In this document: positions 1 to 11,848 of the stretch, piece by piece
Numbering within the stretch: position 1 is the stretch's first letter
Layout of the letters: each line of letters begins with the position of its first letter
Assembly: GCA_023101885.1 (NCBI GenBank)
Contig: JALPQD010000005.1
Span: forward strand, 3,181,020-3,245,019
Origin: Typhlomys cinereus
Taxonomy: Eukaryota > Chordata > Mammalia > Rodentia > Platacanthomyidae
Direction of reading: 5' to 3'
DNA length: 64,000 nucleotides
Notes under the pieces: generated by a model
Database searches by the model: none
What the model was told of the DNA's origin: nothing
Seen by the model: only the letters and a program-made list of their open reading frames with translations
Translations under genes and position numbers: made by a program

Positions 1-764
1 GAAGTGAAGTGATGAAACCCTGTCTTCTGGACACATGCTCATTGCAAGATCCACAGCATTCCAGCACGGCTGGAGGGTCACCAGCGCCACACCTAGCTAA
101 GCACTAGTGGCAGCTGATGCCTGCTGGCGAAGATCATTTTTCTGTGGCAGTTGATAGGTTGTCCACATTCCAGTGGATGGTCCCACACCCATGAAGGTGG
201 GAGAGAACACACTGACTGAGAAGAGGTAGGGTAAGTACAAGAAATGGAGATGGATATGATTAAGATACACTGTATTACACACCTAAAAGTTGTCAAGGAA
301 TTAATTTAAAATATTTTTTAAAATCATTGCCTTCTATGTACCTACATATGACAGAAGTTGTCAAAGAGTTCTCAAAAGCCTCCCTTATAACGACATTAAT
401 CCTATGCATGAAAGAAGAGCATATCAAAGATCCCACCTCTTAATAACATACTATTTAAGATTTCAACACATGATTTTTGTAAAGTCACTCACTGAATGTT
501 TATTCAGACCACTGCAAAAGCTACATGTCTCACTCACAGAGAAGGGACATGTTTTCCTATCAAGACATGCAAATTTCTGCCTCTAACCAATAGGAACAGC
601 AAAGGAAGGATTAAGAGAAGACACTAGAGGCTGGCATAGAAAGCAGCTCAGACAGATTCTTCCCATACAGAAAGACTGATTCCCTGCTTTGCCTCTTTAA
701 AATGACAGTTCAGGGAAAGTGAATACATTACAAAATTCTGAGCAGAAAACAATGGTTTGGAGAT

Positions 765-908
765 TCCTTTATACAGACAACTGATGAAAACTTCAGTCCC
801 AGCATTCTGAGGATGAGGCAGAGGGATTTCAGTGAGTTCAAGGCCCACTGGCCTACACAATAACCTCTAGGTTAGTCTGAGCTACCATGAGACCCTGTCA
901 AAAAATCC
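765..908 (+). mobile_element. B1 SINE fragment
   Basis: TCCCAGCATTCTGAGGATGA to GAGACCCTGTCAAAAA. Confidence 0.7.
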
Positions 909-1244
909 TGCCTTCCCTGAAATTTAAAAAAAAAAAATCCTTAGTGAAAAGACAGTTCAAATGAAGATCTAAGGTTTTCCTATAATCAAGAATAAGTATT
1001 TTTTAACCTATCTTGCTTGTAACTCTTTCAGTTCCTAAATAGTGAATGTTTTATAGGGAAACAAAAGTAATGCTGTGCTGGTAAAATTATAAATATATGA
1101 TAACTATCATACCATTTAAACCATAATGACTAACAGAAATATATGTAAACTATTTACACAATTTAAATGTTTCAGGCCATATTTAAAAAGTTTTTTACAA
1201 GCAATTTATTTCAGTAATTTACTTATTTGTTTATCTATTTCAGG

Positions 1245-1355
1245 TTATTTTTTGTTTGGGATGGGGGTCTCACACTATAGTCCAGACTGGCCTGGATGCC
1301 TGCCTCTCTGCCTCTCAAATGTTAAGATTACAGTCATAAGCCACCATACCCAATA
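1245..1355 (-). mobile_element. B1 SINE, antisense
   Basis: TCCAGACTGGCCTGGATGCC and TTACAGTCATAAGCCACCAT. Confidence 0.72.
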
Positions 1356-1849
1356 ACTTAGGTAATCAAATACAGAGAAAATGTCATTTAAACAAGCTAA
1401 GTTTTTAAGTAATGTGATATTCCTTTTTATGAAGCAAGTCATCAAAATCTGATGTATTTCACCCTTACAGGATATCCAAGTCAGACCAGCCACACTCAGC
1501 AGAGGCTGCTAACTAATACAAAGGGTGATACAGACCCGAGTGATAGTAAGACACAATATATTTAAAACTTCAGAGATTTCTGATTATCCTATCTTTCAAA
1601 CATAAGACACATTTATTTTAGAATACAAGAACATTTCCTATTTCCTCATTCTAATTTTCCATCCCCAAGTATGATAAAAAATAATTTTCATTACAGATTA
1701 AATAAGTAAAAAACGAACATGGATACAATGTCAAAGTTTTAAACAATAACGGGCAGTTCAAAGTTTAAAACAGCAAAACTTCACTTCTAAATCAAAATGC
1801 ACTGCTACCATACTTGAAACTTACCTTCTGAAATTCATGCCTGTCAGTC

Positions 1850-2268
1850 TGTGGCAGTTACTCTGCATGTTGCTGATAAATTCACGAGGGGCTTAAGGGG
1901 AACAAGGAGTTTTATTCTGGCTTAGAATTATTGGGTCACAGTTCTTCGTCCAGCTTAAAAAGGGAGACTCATACCAACCCAGGGACAGGAAACCCGACAC
2001 ACCATATCCACTGCTGAGAGGATGATCCTTCCTTGCCAGACCAGCTTTTCTGGCCAAGTATATCAAAGAATGCCAACGTACTTAACCAGCTCCTTCCACT
2101 CTGTCCACCTACCCAGGAAATGCTCCCACTCCCCACAGGCTGGGTCTCCTCCCGCCAATTAGACAGTCTCCTGCAGAGACTTAAATACTAATTCCTCACA
2201 AATATGCCCAGAGCTCAAATCTTCAATAGTCAAGTTGACACCTGTATCCAACTATCGCACAATCATTT
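1850..2268 (-). mobile_element. LTR-like rodent repeat, family R copy 1
   Basis: One of five related copies sharing a GTTTTATTCTGGCTTAG-type start, ACACCATATCCAC in the middle and GTCAAGTTGACACCTGTATC near the end. The minus assignment follows from the 33012-33352 copy, which carries a sense AATAAA. MaLR/ORR-like LTR is my best guess at the family. Confidence 0.55.
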
Positions 2269-2663
2269 TTAATATGAAAAACACATTTTAAGAATGAAAG
2301 CTATCCTATTTTAAATTTAAGCCTATCAATTATTAACATTCTTCAAACAGATCTTTGATACTGAATGATTTCTTCATATTTTTCTGGGGTTGTCACAATG
2401 ACTTTTAAAGTAATAGCGTCAATAAACTCATGTAAAGGAGAATAATGTGGTATTTTCATATTTCTTAAATCTTTTCTAAAATATTACCATTTTTGTAATT
2501 CCTAAATCAGAATTAAATAACATAGCCAGAGTAATAATCACATATGGAGAAGGGAACTATAAACCCTAAATAAGAGTATCTACTGTTATAGTACAAAGTA
2601 GTAATTGCTACATTTTTATTTTAGAAATGTAATACATATAGCAGATCAAAGAAGAGAGCAGAG

Positions 2664-2806
2664 AAATTGTATATTATGATATAACTTTACTATATCATAT
2701 ATAAAATTTTATTGTTATATATGTAATTTATATTATGTCATATGTAATTTTACTATGTCATGTAATTTTATTATACTAGGTTATATATAATTTAATTATA
2801 TTATGA
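2664..2806. repeat. AT-rich local repeat
   Basis: Repeated TATGTAATTT, TTATATTATG and ACTATATCATAT units. Almost pure A/T for ~140 bp. Confidence 0.7.
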
Positions 2807-3049
2807 CAGGGAAAAAGATAAATCTTTCTGTGTGACTCTTTCATTAAAGTTAGATGTCTCTCTGGCAATATTGGTTTCAAGGCAAAACAATCTCTACACA
2901 TAAATTCTAGCTATGAACTTCTGGGCTTTTAGTGATTTAAAAAATATGTAAATACATGTGACTCAACACACACACACACACACAAGCAAACATTTGAATA
3001 CTTCACAATGAAGGTAACAACTTTCCTTTATTTCTTCAAACTTTTGTTT

Positions 3050-3135
3050 GTTGGTTTTGCTTCGGTGCTGGGACTGAGCAAGGAACGCTGACTACACTCC
3101 ACCACTCCCTTACAGTCTAAGCCCTACATCCTGTT
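3050..3135 (-). mobile_element. ID-like SINE, antisense
   Basis: CTTCGGTGCTGGGACTGAGC is the reverse of the ID box-B region. Confidence 0.5.
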
Positions 3136-3719
3136 CAAGTATCTTTAATCAGCTCCAGCAATTACAAGTTCACCATATCTACATTCAAAACAAAATTCTA
3201 AAATGGGAACAAGTTTATCTATGCTCACCATCTTTCACCAGCAACCATCTGTGCTTTGTATATTCAGTTGTGTAGTAATTACTGACTATCCCATAAAAAA
3301 TAAATTCAACCTTAGTTTGAATCAACCTAAGTTAATTAGCATCACAAGTGATATTTGTGCAAACTTTTATTTACATAAGAACCAACTCAGAACTTACAAT
3401 TCTTCACACCCTTTGGCAATATATCTAGGTCCTTTACTTCACCTCCTAATCTCACCTGTCACTTCATTCTGTTCTTCCAATTCCTCTTTCAATTTCACCT
3501 TATCTAAGATGAAATAGAATACAAATAAATCTAAGATAAAATCACCAAAAACTGCAAAAAAGAAACAAATAATAATGCAATATATACTTTTACCGCTCCT
3601 GCAATAATATTACGCTTTTTTGCCTTATACATAGAAGATTTGGCCATTTGATTTGCATTAGCCAATAAAATGTAAATTTGTATGTACCACTCCCTAGTAA
3701 ATTTTTAAGATATTTTACT

Positions 3720-3935
3720 GAGAGAGAGAGAGGGAGAGAGGGAGGGAGGGAGAGGCAGAAGAGAGGAGAGAGAACGCAAGCACACACTGTGTGAGCTGCA
3801 AAATGCAAGTAGAGGTCGGGGCAGTTTCAGTTCTTGACCTCCACCATGTGGGGCTTCCAGAGGTCACTTCAGGTTGCCAGATTCGCGGCAGACAAAGTTA
3901 CCCACTGAGAACTGCGCCAGCCCCAAGGAGATGTT
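3720..3935 (-). mobile_element. B2-like SINE, antisense, with purine-rich tail
   Basis: (AG)n/(GGGA)n start, then AAGTTACCCACTGAGAACTG and GCGCCAGCCCC. Confidence 0.5.
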
Positions 3936-4089
3936 TTTTAAGGTATTTTAATTGCATGTTTTTTCAATGTGGCTTAAGTCCAGTTTACTCTATAAAGGTC
4001 TGGGTACTGGTACTAGAATGAAATATACAACCAAAGGTGTACCTAATCTGTAGTTTAAAATTAATGTGAATGTAGCAAGAAATATTTTT

Positions 4090-4230
4090 ACATGTGTGGT
4101 GGTGCAAGCCTGTAACTCCAGCACTTGGGAAGTGGAAGAAGCAGCATCAGGAATTGAAGGTCATGCTCAGCTACACAGTGAGCTCAAGACCCATCTGGGC
4201 TACCTGAGACATTGTCTAAAAAAATAAAAG
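4090..4230 (+). mobile_element. B1 SINE
   Basis: GTGTGGTGGTGCAAGCCTGT, CCAGCACTTGGGAAGTGG and GCTCAGCTACACAGTGAGCT are B1 (7SL-derived). Confidence 0.85.
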
Positions 4231-4299
4231 TAATAAAATTTTGTTATTCTAATTTCTTAAACAAAATTATCTGAGTACTCTTTTAATTGACCAAAAAAA

Positions 4300-4382
4300 G
4301 TTAACACTAATACTTTGGGAGGCAGAGACAAAAGGAGTTCACAGCCAGCCATGACACTCAGAGCCACACAGGAAGACCCCTC
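4300..4382 (+). mobile_element. B1 SINE fragment
   Basis: AATACTTTGGGAGGCAGAGA to GCCACACAGGAAG. Confidence 0.55.
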
Positions 4383-4507
4383 GGCTGAGGATGTACTCCA
4401 GTGCGCATGCCTGGCAGGTGCAAGATCCAGTGTGTGCCTGCCAGGTGCAAGACCCTAGGCCAGATCTTGTGTCTAAGAGACAAATTTCAACAGAGATTAA
4501 AAACATT

Positions 4508-4898
4508 GTTGCAGTTTGCCTGAATGTTGCCAACAAATTCATGACGAAAGAGTTTATGGGAACAAGGGATGGTCTAGTTACAGTTCTTAGCTCCACTCAG
4601 ACTATCATCAGGGGCCGAAGGAACCGGCCACACCATATTTACAGGACTTCGAGGGAGGGACAAACCTAACTTGCCAGACATACATATCTGTCCAAATATA
4701 CCAAAGACGCCAAGTTACTTAACCAGCTTCCCTCATTTTATGCACTTGCCCAGGGAATGGTCTCACCCACTACGGCCTGTGTCTTCCCACATCCATCTCC
4801 TGCAGGCTTGCTCAGGGCCTTACCACTAATTCTTCACAGATGTGTCCAGAACTCAGTCTGCAACTGTCAAGTTGATACCTATATCAAACTATCAAATA
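4508..4898 (-). mobile_element. LTR-like rodent repeat, family R copy 2
   Basis: Same landmarks as copy 1: GGCCACACCATATTTACAGG (4626), CTTAACCAGCTTCCCTC (4718), and CTGTCAAGTTGATACCTATA (4864). Confidence 0.55.
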
Positions 4899-4904
4899 CA
4901 TATA

Positions 4905-4970
4905 GTTCAGCAATGCAACATTGCTAAATATGTGCAAGGTCTGGATTTGAACCCCAGTGTTAGTGGGGAG
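4905..4970 (+). mobile_element. ID-like SINE fragment
   Basis: ATAGTTCAGCAATGCAACAT and GGATTTGAACCCCAGTG. Confidence 0.5.
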
Positions 4971-5029
4971 GGAGAGGAACAGGATATAGAATAAGGGGTG
5001 GAAATATATAAAACATTCAAAACACTACA

Positions 5030-5460
5030 GTGATAATGGTGACCATATTGATGAGATTAAGTAGATTTCCAAGCAAATAATATTACCAAAGATAACTGCA
5101 CAAAAAAGTTGTACAATTTTACATGCTTATGTACCTAAAAACCAAATTTCACATTGCATATAACAAAGAATTTGAAAAATCAGACAAACATAATTATAAA
5201 TGGATATTCTGTATTCTTCTCTCAATATCTGACAAACACGTTATCAGAAAATTAACAAAATACAGAACTGAACACTATGAACTAACTTGAACCAACTAAC
5301 ATTTAAATAAAATTTCAACAGGTAAGTATACATCCTTCTTAAATACATATAGAGCACTAACCAAGACAGATCATAAAACAAACAATAAAGTTGAATAAGC
5401 ATTACTACAGCAGAACTTGAAGACAAATGCATAGCAGAGCACCTATACTAGAAAAGAAAA
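5030..5460 (+). mobile_element. Old L1 fragment (ORF2 endonuclease region)
   Basis: Diverged but collinear with L1 ORF2 in sense orientation, including the block describing a bound list of hydrophilic repeats and the GATAGATCAYA-like stretch near 5365. Many stops and indels. It is probably the same insertion as 6100-7950, split by an LTR-like repeat at 5655-6080. Confidence 0.55.
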
Positions 5461-5654
5461 AAAATCACACAAGTTAAAGGTCGAAGGCAGTTTAAGACAG
5501 CTATGGGAGCCTGCTGGAAAATCTGGCAACCTGACATGCACACATATGTAATGCAAGTAGATTTCAGCAGGTCAAATCAAATTCTATTTTATAAGCACAT
5601 TATATTGTGACTAAGTTGGTCTAACACTGAGTTTTCTCAATCTGATAAAAGGCA

Positions 5655-6082
5655 TGACGTAGTTTGCCTGCATAGTGCTGATAAACATACAATCAGACAG
5701 CTTAGGGAAACAAGAGGGTTTATTCTTTCTTTAGTTCTTGACTACAGTTCTTAGTCCAGCTTGGCAGGTAAGATCACACCATCAGGAACCAAGGGAACTG
5801 GCCACACCATATCCACAGGGACAGCTGAGAGGCAAGTAAGCTTCCTCATTTGCCAGAATGTGTACATGCCAACATGCCAAAGTGTGCCGCAGAATGCCAC
5901 CTACTGACCAGCTCCCTTCATCTTGTACACCTGCCCAAGGAATGACCCTATTCACAATGGGCTGGGGACTCATTCCCACATCAACTGTATGTCTCTTGCA
6001 GGCTGGGTCAGGGCTGCTTTAACTACCAATTCTTTACAAAAGTTTCAGATTGACAGCTATTATCCACCTAGCACAATGTGCT
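5655..6082 (-). mobile_element. LTR-like rodent repeat, family R copy 3
   Basis: Shares GGCCACACCATATCCACAGG (5801), GACCAGCTCCCTTCAT and the TCAGATTGACAGCTATTATC end. It sits between two parts of one L1. Confidence 0.55.
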
Positions 6083-7104
6083 TCACCTATTAAGATTAGG
6101 AAATAAAGCTGTCTGCTGACCACTCCCATTCACTTTTATACTACAAGTTCTAGTCTGTTGCAATAAACAGGAAACAGAGACAAAAGATATCTGGATTAGC
6201 AAGAAGTAAAAATGTTCTTATTCACAGGCAACATGTTATTTACATAAAAAAAATCTAGCAAAATCTTTAGAAAAGCAAAACCAAAAAATTCAACCAGAAT
6301 GAGCTTAATTCTATCAGAATGAGACTCCAGGATTCATGATCAGCATGATAAAAACAATTTTATTTCACAAGCAACAGAACAATTGAAAATTGTTAGTGAC
6401 CATAAAATAATATATAAAAATAAATGTATACAAATGATATCATGAAAAAGTACTAATTGAAAAGTATACTGTACCTAAGAAAACAGTATGCTGTTGGGGA
6501 TGTCATGTAATCCCAATCAAAATTTCAAATGTTATCTAGAAGTTAATGATCTGAATTTAAAATTCATATGGGAATAGCAAGGAGTAAAACTAGTCAGAAA
6601 TGAAAGAATCCAAATGGAGTCTTAAATTATCTACTTCTAATATTCTAAAGTTGTATGTCAGTATAGTACTAGCATTACAACAAAAAAAAAAGTAGATAAA
6701 TAGAAAAATGGAGTCTGAAAACAGGATCAATCATCTATGGGTAACTGGGATATAACAAAAGTACTATACCAATTAAGTAAAGCACAAATGCTACAGGAAC
6801 AATCAGATGTGCACATTCAAAAAGTGAACTTTAATTAATACTTTGTACCATATACAAAATTAATTCAGAAGGAACACAAACTCAAGAGTTCAAGTAAAGG
6901 CTCATCTCTCCTAAGAACAAAAAAAGTAGAACTTCCGGTAGAAAATACAGGGATGAGCTTATGTGGTCCTGGATCATAAAAAGCACAATTTTGTAAAAGA
7001 ACAACTTGAAATTGATACCTTATCAAAATTTAAAACTTAAACTTTCCATTCATAGAAAACATTACAAGAGGAATAATCTATCAACTGGAAAAATAAGATT
7101 TGAA

Positions 7105-7480
7105 AACCAAGGTCTGGGGAGATGGTTCAGGGGCTCTGACCCTTACCTAGCAAGCTAAGGACCTACCTCTATGTTCATTTAGATCCCCACATGGGATCTA
7201 AAAGGAGGTAGAGGCCAGGCTGCAATTCCAGACTAGTAAACCGGAGCCTGGGAATCCCCAGAGTAAGATGGTGAGCCAGACAAGCCCTAAAGTATGCTTT
7301 GGGCTTCATTACAGACCCAGGCTCACAACGATAAGGTAGAAGAGAGATCAAGGAGATTCCTAATTATCACTCTTGGGCCTTCACAGTGACACACACATAC
7401 TTCAATTGTACTTGTGTACATACACCTATAAACACACACACTAGAGACACATTTAAAAAAAAAGATTTAAAAATCAAGCA
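7105..7480 (+). mobile_element. Long-type B2-like SINE in an L1
   Basis: GTCTGGGGAGATGGTTCAGG head. The body ATGGTGAGCCAGACAAGCCC and AAGGTAGAAGAGAGATCAAG match the long subfamily also at 18005-18590 and 63815-64000. Confidence 0.8.
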
Positions 7481-7589
7481 CTTGAGAATTTGTATCCTGA
7501 ATAAAGACTCTCAAAATAATAAAGCAAATTATCTAAACTTGTAAAATCAATGATAATATACACACGTGACAAACAAGTAATAAAATGCA

Positions 7590-7735
7590 AAATTAAAGCC
7601 AGTTATTATTGGCAGGCAAGGCAGCATATGCCTCCAATCTCAGAACTTGGGAGGTTGAGGCAGGAAGATCAAGGAGTTCAATGTTATCTCCTCAGTTATA
7701 TAAGTTTGAGACTCTATCTCAAAGACAAAAGAAAC
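7590..7735 (+). mobile_element. B1 SINE in an L1
   Basis: AACTTGGGAGGTTGAGGCAG, GAGACTCTATCTCAAAGACA. Confidence 0.75.
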
Positions 7736-7954
7736 TAAGTTGAATTAAATAAATTACAAATAAAACCGAGTACAAATCAAGTGTTACCAAGGGTGAGAGG
7801 AGCTGAAATTTTCAGTTATTTCCAGTGGAAATGTGGGAAAAGCACAAGTTTTCTAGAACAGTTTGGCAGGGAAGCATAACACCCACCACATAATGTAGCT
7901 ATTTCATTCTTAAGGATTTGCACCACAGAAATGAAAAGTCTACATCAAAATGTG

Positions 7955-8250
7955 AAGGTCTAGCCACAGGGGTTATGCCTGTCCCTCAAAAGCAAAAGGA
8001 CCTGAGTTCAGATACCAGATTCTCCACAAAAATGCCAGGCAGAATGACGGAAGCCTATACTGCCAGCCCTGGAAAGTGGAGCCTGGGAAACCCCAAGGTA
8101 AAGCAAAAAAGGGAGGCAGAGTAATCCAGGATGAACTCCGAAGTCACCCTTGGGCCTCCGCAAGCACACGCAGTGCCTTTGTTACACAGATACAGATACA
8201 CACACATGCACGTGTGCACAAAAAACATAATTAATTAATTAATTAGAAAA
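7955..8250 (+). mobile_element. B2-like SINE
   Basis: Diverged head, then GACCTGAGTTCAGATACCAG and CCTTGGGCCTCCGCAAGCAC. Confidence 0.75.
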
Positions 8251-8429
8251 AGAAAACACTAGTCATATAGTCATAATGGGTTGGGTTAAATTACTTTATA
8301 TTTTTACCAAAGCACACAGTTTTAAAAGATTTTTAAACAAAATGCATATCCAAAGCCTGGCATTTAATCCTTAGGGTTAGTGAAAAATACATGAATGAAA
8401 TAAAAAGTGATTTTTTAAAAATTTTCTTT

Positions 8430-9095
8430 TACCAGATATTGAGTATTCATCCCAGCTTCCGCGCCCCCATCTTTTCTAGCCCCTCTCTTCCCTTCACCAT
8501 TCCCTCCCACTCCCTCCCACTCTTCTGCCTGTGTGCATCTGTGGACCCCAGGGTTCACTCTGGCTTGTCCACCCCTGTGGGGGCTCAGGCTTCCGCGGTT
8601 TATATAAAGTTTCCTCTCTTCAGCCCACCCCACTGATATGTGCATTTCCCTTCACTCATCCAGCTTTAGACCCAAGGTTTCCATTGTTAAGTGCCCATTC
8701 TATAGGTATAATAACAGCTACCAACAGAGCATTTTGATGTACTGTCTTCCTACCTATAGGTTTCTTGGCTGTCTTCCCTATTGATCATTTTCCTTCCCAT
8801 TTTCTAGGTTCTTGTTCTAGTTTATAATAACAGGGATGGGTGCCATTCAAACAAGTGGGTCTTAAATCCAATCAGAAAGCTGTTGGCTATCTCCTTGGAA
8901 CTCATGCCACTGTTATATTGGTGTTCACCTGTTGCCATGGTGATTTATACTGCAACTTACAGATCTCCTGCCATTCATTGATGAGGCTTGTGATTATCTC
9001 TCCCCCAGCAGCTTCTACAGTATTCCTTGGTACTGTGTAGGCTGTCCAGCAAGGAGAAAGTCCTCAGACCAGTTCCAGTTAATATATTTTGCCCA
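8430..9095. repeat. L1 3' UTR-type repeat, copy 1 (internally deleted)
   Basis: Shares several hundred bp with 37615-38590, for example CAATCAGAAAGCTGTTGG near 8870, CACCTGTTGCCATGGTGAT near 8927, and TCTACAGTATTCCTTGGTAC near 9013. It resembles the 3' UTR of rodent L1 as I recall it. It lacks ~310 bp that the second copy has. Orientation relative to the L1 is not certain. Confidence 0.6.
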
Positions 9096-9298
9096 TTAAA
9101 AACAGTAATTTTATTTGCTTTGAAATTCATAAAATTCAGGAAGGATTTAAGGAATTAAGTATATGTTAAGAAAATGAGTCTAAAATTATCTAAGTTAAAG
9201 GAAAATTTTAGTCTAAGATTAACCTTCCCTCAAAAAAAATACTTGAATATGACTGCTAAGTAATTCTGATAAACAAGGAACAAAAAATTAGAAAATTA

Positions 9299-9561
9299 GG
9301 GGCTGGAGAGGTGGCTCAGGGGTTAAGCCTCTGCCTTGCAGGCAGAAGGTCCTGAGTTCAGATCCCAGACCCCACGTACAGACGCCGGGCAGAAGCGGGG
9401 GCGGCCTGAGTTGCTGGTCCTGGTAGGGCGGAGCTTATGAATCCCCGGACAGAGTAAACAAGGAGGAGGTGGAGGCGTCCATGGTGGTTCCCGAATTCAC
9501 CCGTGGTTCTACACACGCGCACACACACACAATTGAATAAATAATAATAAAATTTTTTTAA
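9299..9561 (+). mobile_element. Young B2-superfamily SINE (GC-rich subfamily)
   Basis: Starts GGGGCTGGAGAGGTGGCTCA (box A) with box B GAGTTCAGATCC. It has the GC-rich body GCGGGGGCGGCCTG and a CAATTGAATAAATAATAATA tail. Perfect 17-bp target-site duplication: 9282-9298 and 9562-9578. It lies ~100 bp from the EVI5 exon, in intron 2. Confidence 0.93.
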
Positions 9562-9664
9562 AAAAAATTAGAAAATTAAACTCTTAATATTGGCAGATAA
9601 CTACAATCTGGCTGTGGTTTGGCCTTTATGATAACAACAAAGACATGCCAAGCAGTTCACTTAC

Positions 9665-9894
9665 CTATTTTGTTCCTCCAGTTTAGCCAGGAGTTCTAAG
9701 TCGTCTGGACTCAGCTGTGATGGAGAAGATGGTGAAAGGGCTGGTGTCGACAGTGTGGTAGACGAGGATGTAGTGTGTAAGGAGGCAGATGGACTGGCCA
9801 CCTGACTGGCCATCTGACTGACTGTATGCGATACCGTGCTCTTCACCCATGAGAGAGTAGAACTCAGCTTTTCTGCAACCTTGTCTGTCGCCAC
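9665..9894 (-). CDS. EVI5: EVI5 second coding exon (N-terminal Ser/Thr-rich region)
   Basis: EVI5 is a TBC-domain Rab GTPase-activating protein (Rab11 family) linked to endosomal recycling, centrosomes, cytokinesis and Emi1 stabilisation. Read on the minus strand, this exon starts after a CTTAG acceptor (AG at 9896-9895) and ends at AG|GTAAGT (donor GT at 9664-9663). It is 230 nt, 76 codons plus two bases. It opens VATDKVAEKLSSTLSWVKST, continues through a Ser/Thr-rich low-complexity stretch, and ends LELLAKLEEQN plus the first two bases of an Arg codon. This matches the EVI5 N-terminus as I remember it, just before the TBC domain, which lies off the left end. The exon enters in phase 0, exactly as the 53.8 kb exon leaves. 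There are no stops. EVI5L is the closest paralogue, but the Val-Ala-Thr-Asp-Lys opening favours EVI5. Confidence 0.93.
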
Positions 9895-10550
9895 CTAAGG
9901 ACAAGAATACAAAGCACTTCTTTTAGTTTTACTGCAGTCATTACCAAGAACATGATAATCCTTGATAATCTGCTTGTTAGTAGCCATCAGAGTGTTCTGA
10001 CTGAGATGATAAAAGACCTATTTTAACCACCATTACTCAAACATCCAGGTTTTAAAACTATTTCAAACTACATGTCTGTAACATTTTTTTAAAAAAAAGA
10101 GTGTTTTCCAAACTATCACGTGAAACCAATCAGCAAATGAAAAAAAAAATCACTTTAACAGGTAATTCCAGCATATTTTAAAAATGAAAAAAAGCAGAAA
10201 ATACCAAAATAAAGATATGTTTGCTCTTACAAAATTTTAGCTTCACTTATATGTATTAAATATGTATGTATATATAGGTACAGATGTGGTGAGTCGATGT
10301 AAAATACATTTTTTTGTTCTACTTCATTTATAAAGTATATTTATTGGGGTTTTAGTCAAAAGCATCTGAAGTCTAGGAACCTAAATATGTTCACTGAGTG
10401 ATCAGGATGGGTGTGCTTTGCACAAGACTAATGAAACTAATAGTCTTAAAATATACAAGAGTATGTTTGCAAAGAGGGACTAGTTCCAAAAGAACAAGAT
10501 TAATTTAAATGGTTGAGTTGAAGAGTCAGGTTTAATTAAGGCAGAACTTC

Positions 10551-10789
10551 AAAACAGCTGGAGCAGGGTTAGGCCTTTCCCTAAGCAGCAAAAGGAGTTT
10601 GACTCTCCAAAGCCTATGTAAAAATGTTGGACAGATGTGGCAGTGGTCAGCAATTCCAGTCCTGAAGGAAAACCCCAGAGCAAAGCAATAACCAGGCAGA
10701 ACAATCTAGGATATCATTCTTGGGCCTCCCATAGGCATGTGCACTCTTGTACACATATACATACATACATACACACATACTTACATAAC

Positions 10790-10822
<33 letters not shown>

Positions 10823-10830
10823 CATGAGTT
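10551..10830 (+). mobile_element. B2-like SINE with expanded (CATA)n tail
   Basis: Diverged body containing CAGCAATTCCAGTCCTGAAG and ATCATTCTTGGGCCTCCCAT, then (CATA)n at 10756-10820. Confidence 0.65.
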
Positions 10831-11295
10831 AGAAGTTATTAAGAAATAGAAGGGGAAGCTCAGAAAAGACACTAACTTTCTTACCAATCATTACCGATAA
10901 GTAGAAATTGTATGAACTAACTATCCACAGTTGGCTAAACATAAGTTTCTTCTTTTAGGTGAGCAACCAAACTACACAAACCTTCAAAATCTTTCTGCTT
11001 TCTAATATTCAATAAACTATATATATGTATAGTTTATATATGAGACTCTTCAGGCACAGACAGTGCCCTCTGATACACACACAAACTATGTATGTATCTG
11101 CATAAATGTCATAAACTGAACCAATTTCCTAAGCAGGTAAAGAGTACAATAAATTCAGCTGAAAGAAAAAATGCCCATTAATTATTTTGAAGCAGACATT
11201 TCTGCCTTTCTATTTGAATACTTATGTGAAACTAAACATTCTCAATGATAAAAGTTTAAAAATTAAGGTATGATAGGTTTTTATAGGATTGGATT

Positions 11296-11562
11296 TGTTT
11301 GTTTGTGTGTGTGTGAGTGTGTCTGTCAGAGGCATATATGTAGGTCCTGTGGAGGTCCAAGGGTGACTTCAGGAATCATTCTGGATGTCTCTTTCTCCTT
11401 TTTTGCTTTGCTCTGGAGCCTCCCAGGTTGTGCCCTCCAAGACTGGATAGATGTTGCCGTTTCTACCTGGCATTTTTATGTGGACTTTGGGATCCAAACT
11501 CAGGTCCATCTCCTTACAAGGCAGAGGTTTAATTAACCCCTGAGAGTCATCTCTCCAGGCCT
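11296..11562 (-). mobile_element. B2-superfamily SINE, antisense
   Basis: TG-rich start, GATCCAAACTCAGGTCC box B in reverse and CTGAGAGTCATCTCTCCAGG head. Older than its neighbour at 11593. Confidence 0.82.
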
Positions 11563-11592
11563 AGGTTTGTACACTTTAAAAATTGTCATTAA

Positions 11593-11848
11593 GGGCTGGA
11601 GAGATGGTTCAAGGGTAAGACTCTGACTCTCAAGTAGAGATACGTGAGTTTAAATCCCAGATTCCCATAAAAACACCAGGCAGAGATGGAAGCAGCCCAC
11701 ACTTCCTGCCCTAGTGGGCAGAACCTGAGCAAATCCTAGAGCAAAGGTAGAAGCAATCCAAGATCATTCCCAAAGTCCCCCTTGGGACTCTTCAGGCACA
11801 GACAATGCCCTCTGATACACATGCGCCCGCATGCATAAAAAAATAAAA
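11593..11848 (+). mobile_element. B2-superfamily SINE
   Basis: GGGCTGGAGAGATGGTTCAA head and GAGTTTAAATCCCAG box B. Flanked by AAAATTGTCATTAA and AAAACTGTCATTAA (11579-11592, 11849-11862). Confidence 0.88.

Larger units (their letters stand above)
6100..7950 (+). mobile_element. Old L1 fragment (ORF2 C-terminal part to 3' end)
   Basis: Sense L1 ORF2 resembling the reverse transcriptase and C-terminal regions: CTATTCACAGGC near 6218, AATCCCAATCAAAATTTC near 6510, and ACAAAATTAATTCAGA near 6855. It is interrupted by a B2-like SINE (7105-7480) and a B1 (7590-7735). Heavily mutated and inert. Confidence 0.7.
1..9664 (-). other. EVI5: EVI5 intron 2 (5' part; runs off the left end)
   Basis: This follows the GTAAGT donor of the 9.7 kb exon. 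It holds L1, SINEs and three LTR-like repeats. No further EVI5 exon (the one starting with LLET in my memory of the protein) is visible, so the intron exceeds 9.6 kb. Confidence 0.75.

Noticed and set aside
9683..9904. Second ORF over the EVI5 exon
   Set aside because: Shadow frame. The real frame is fixed by splice sites and the EVI5 match.
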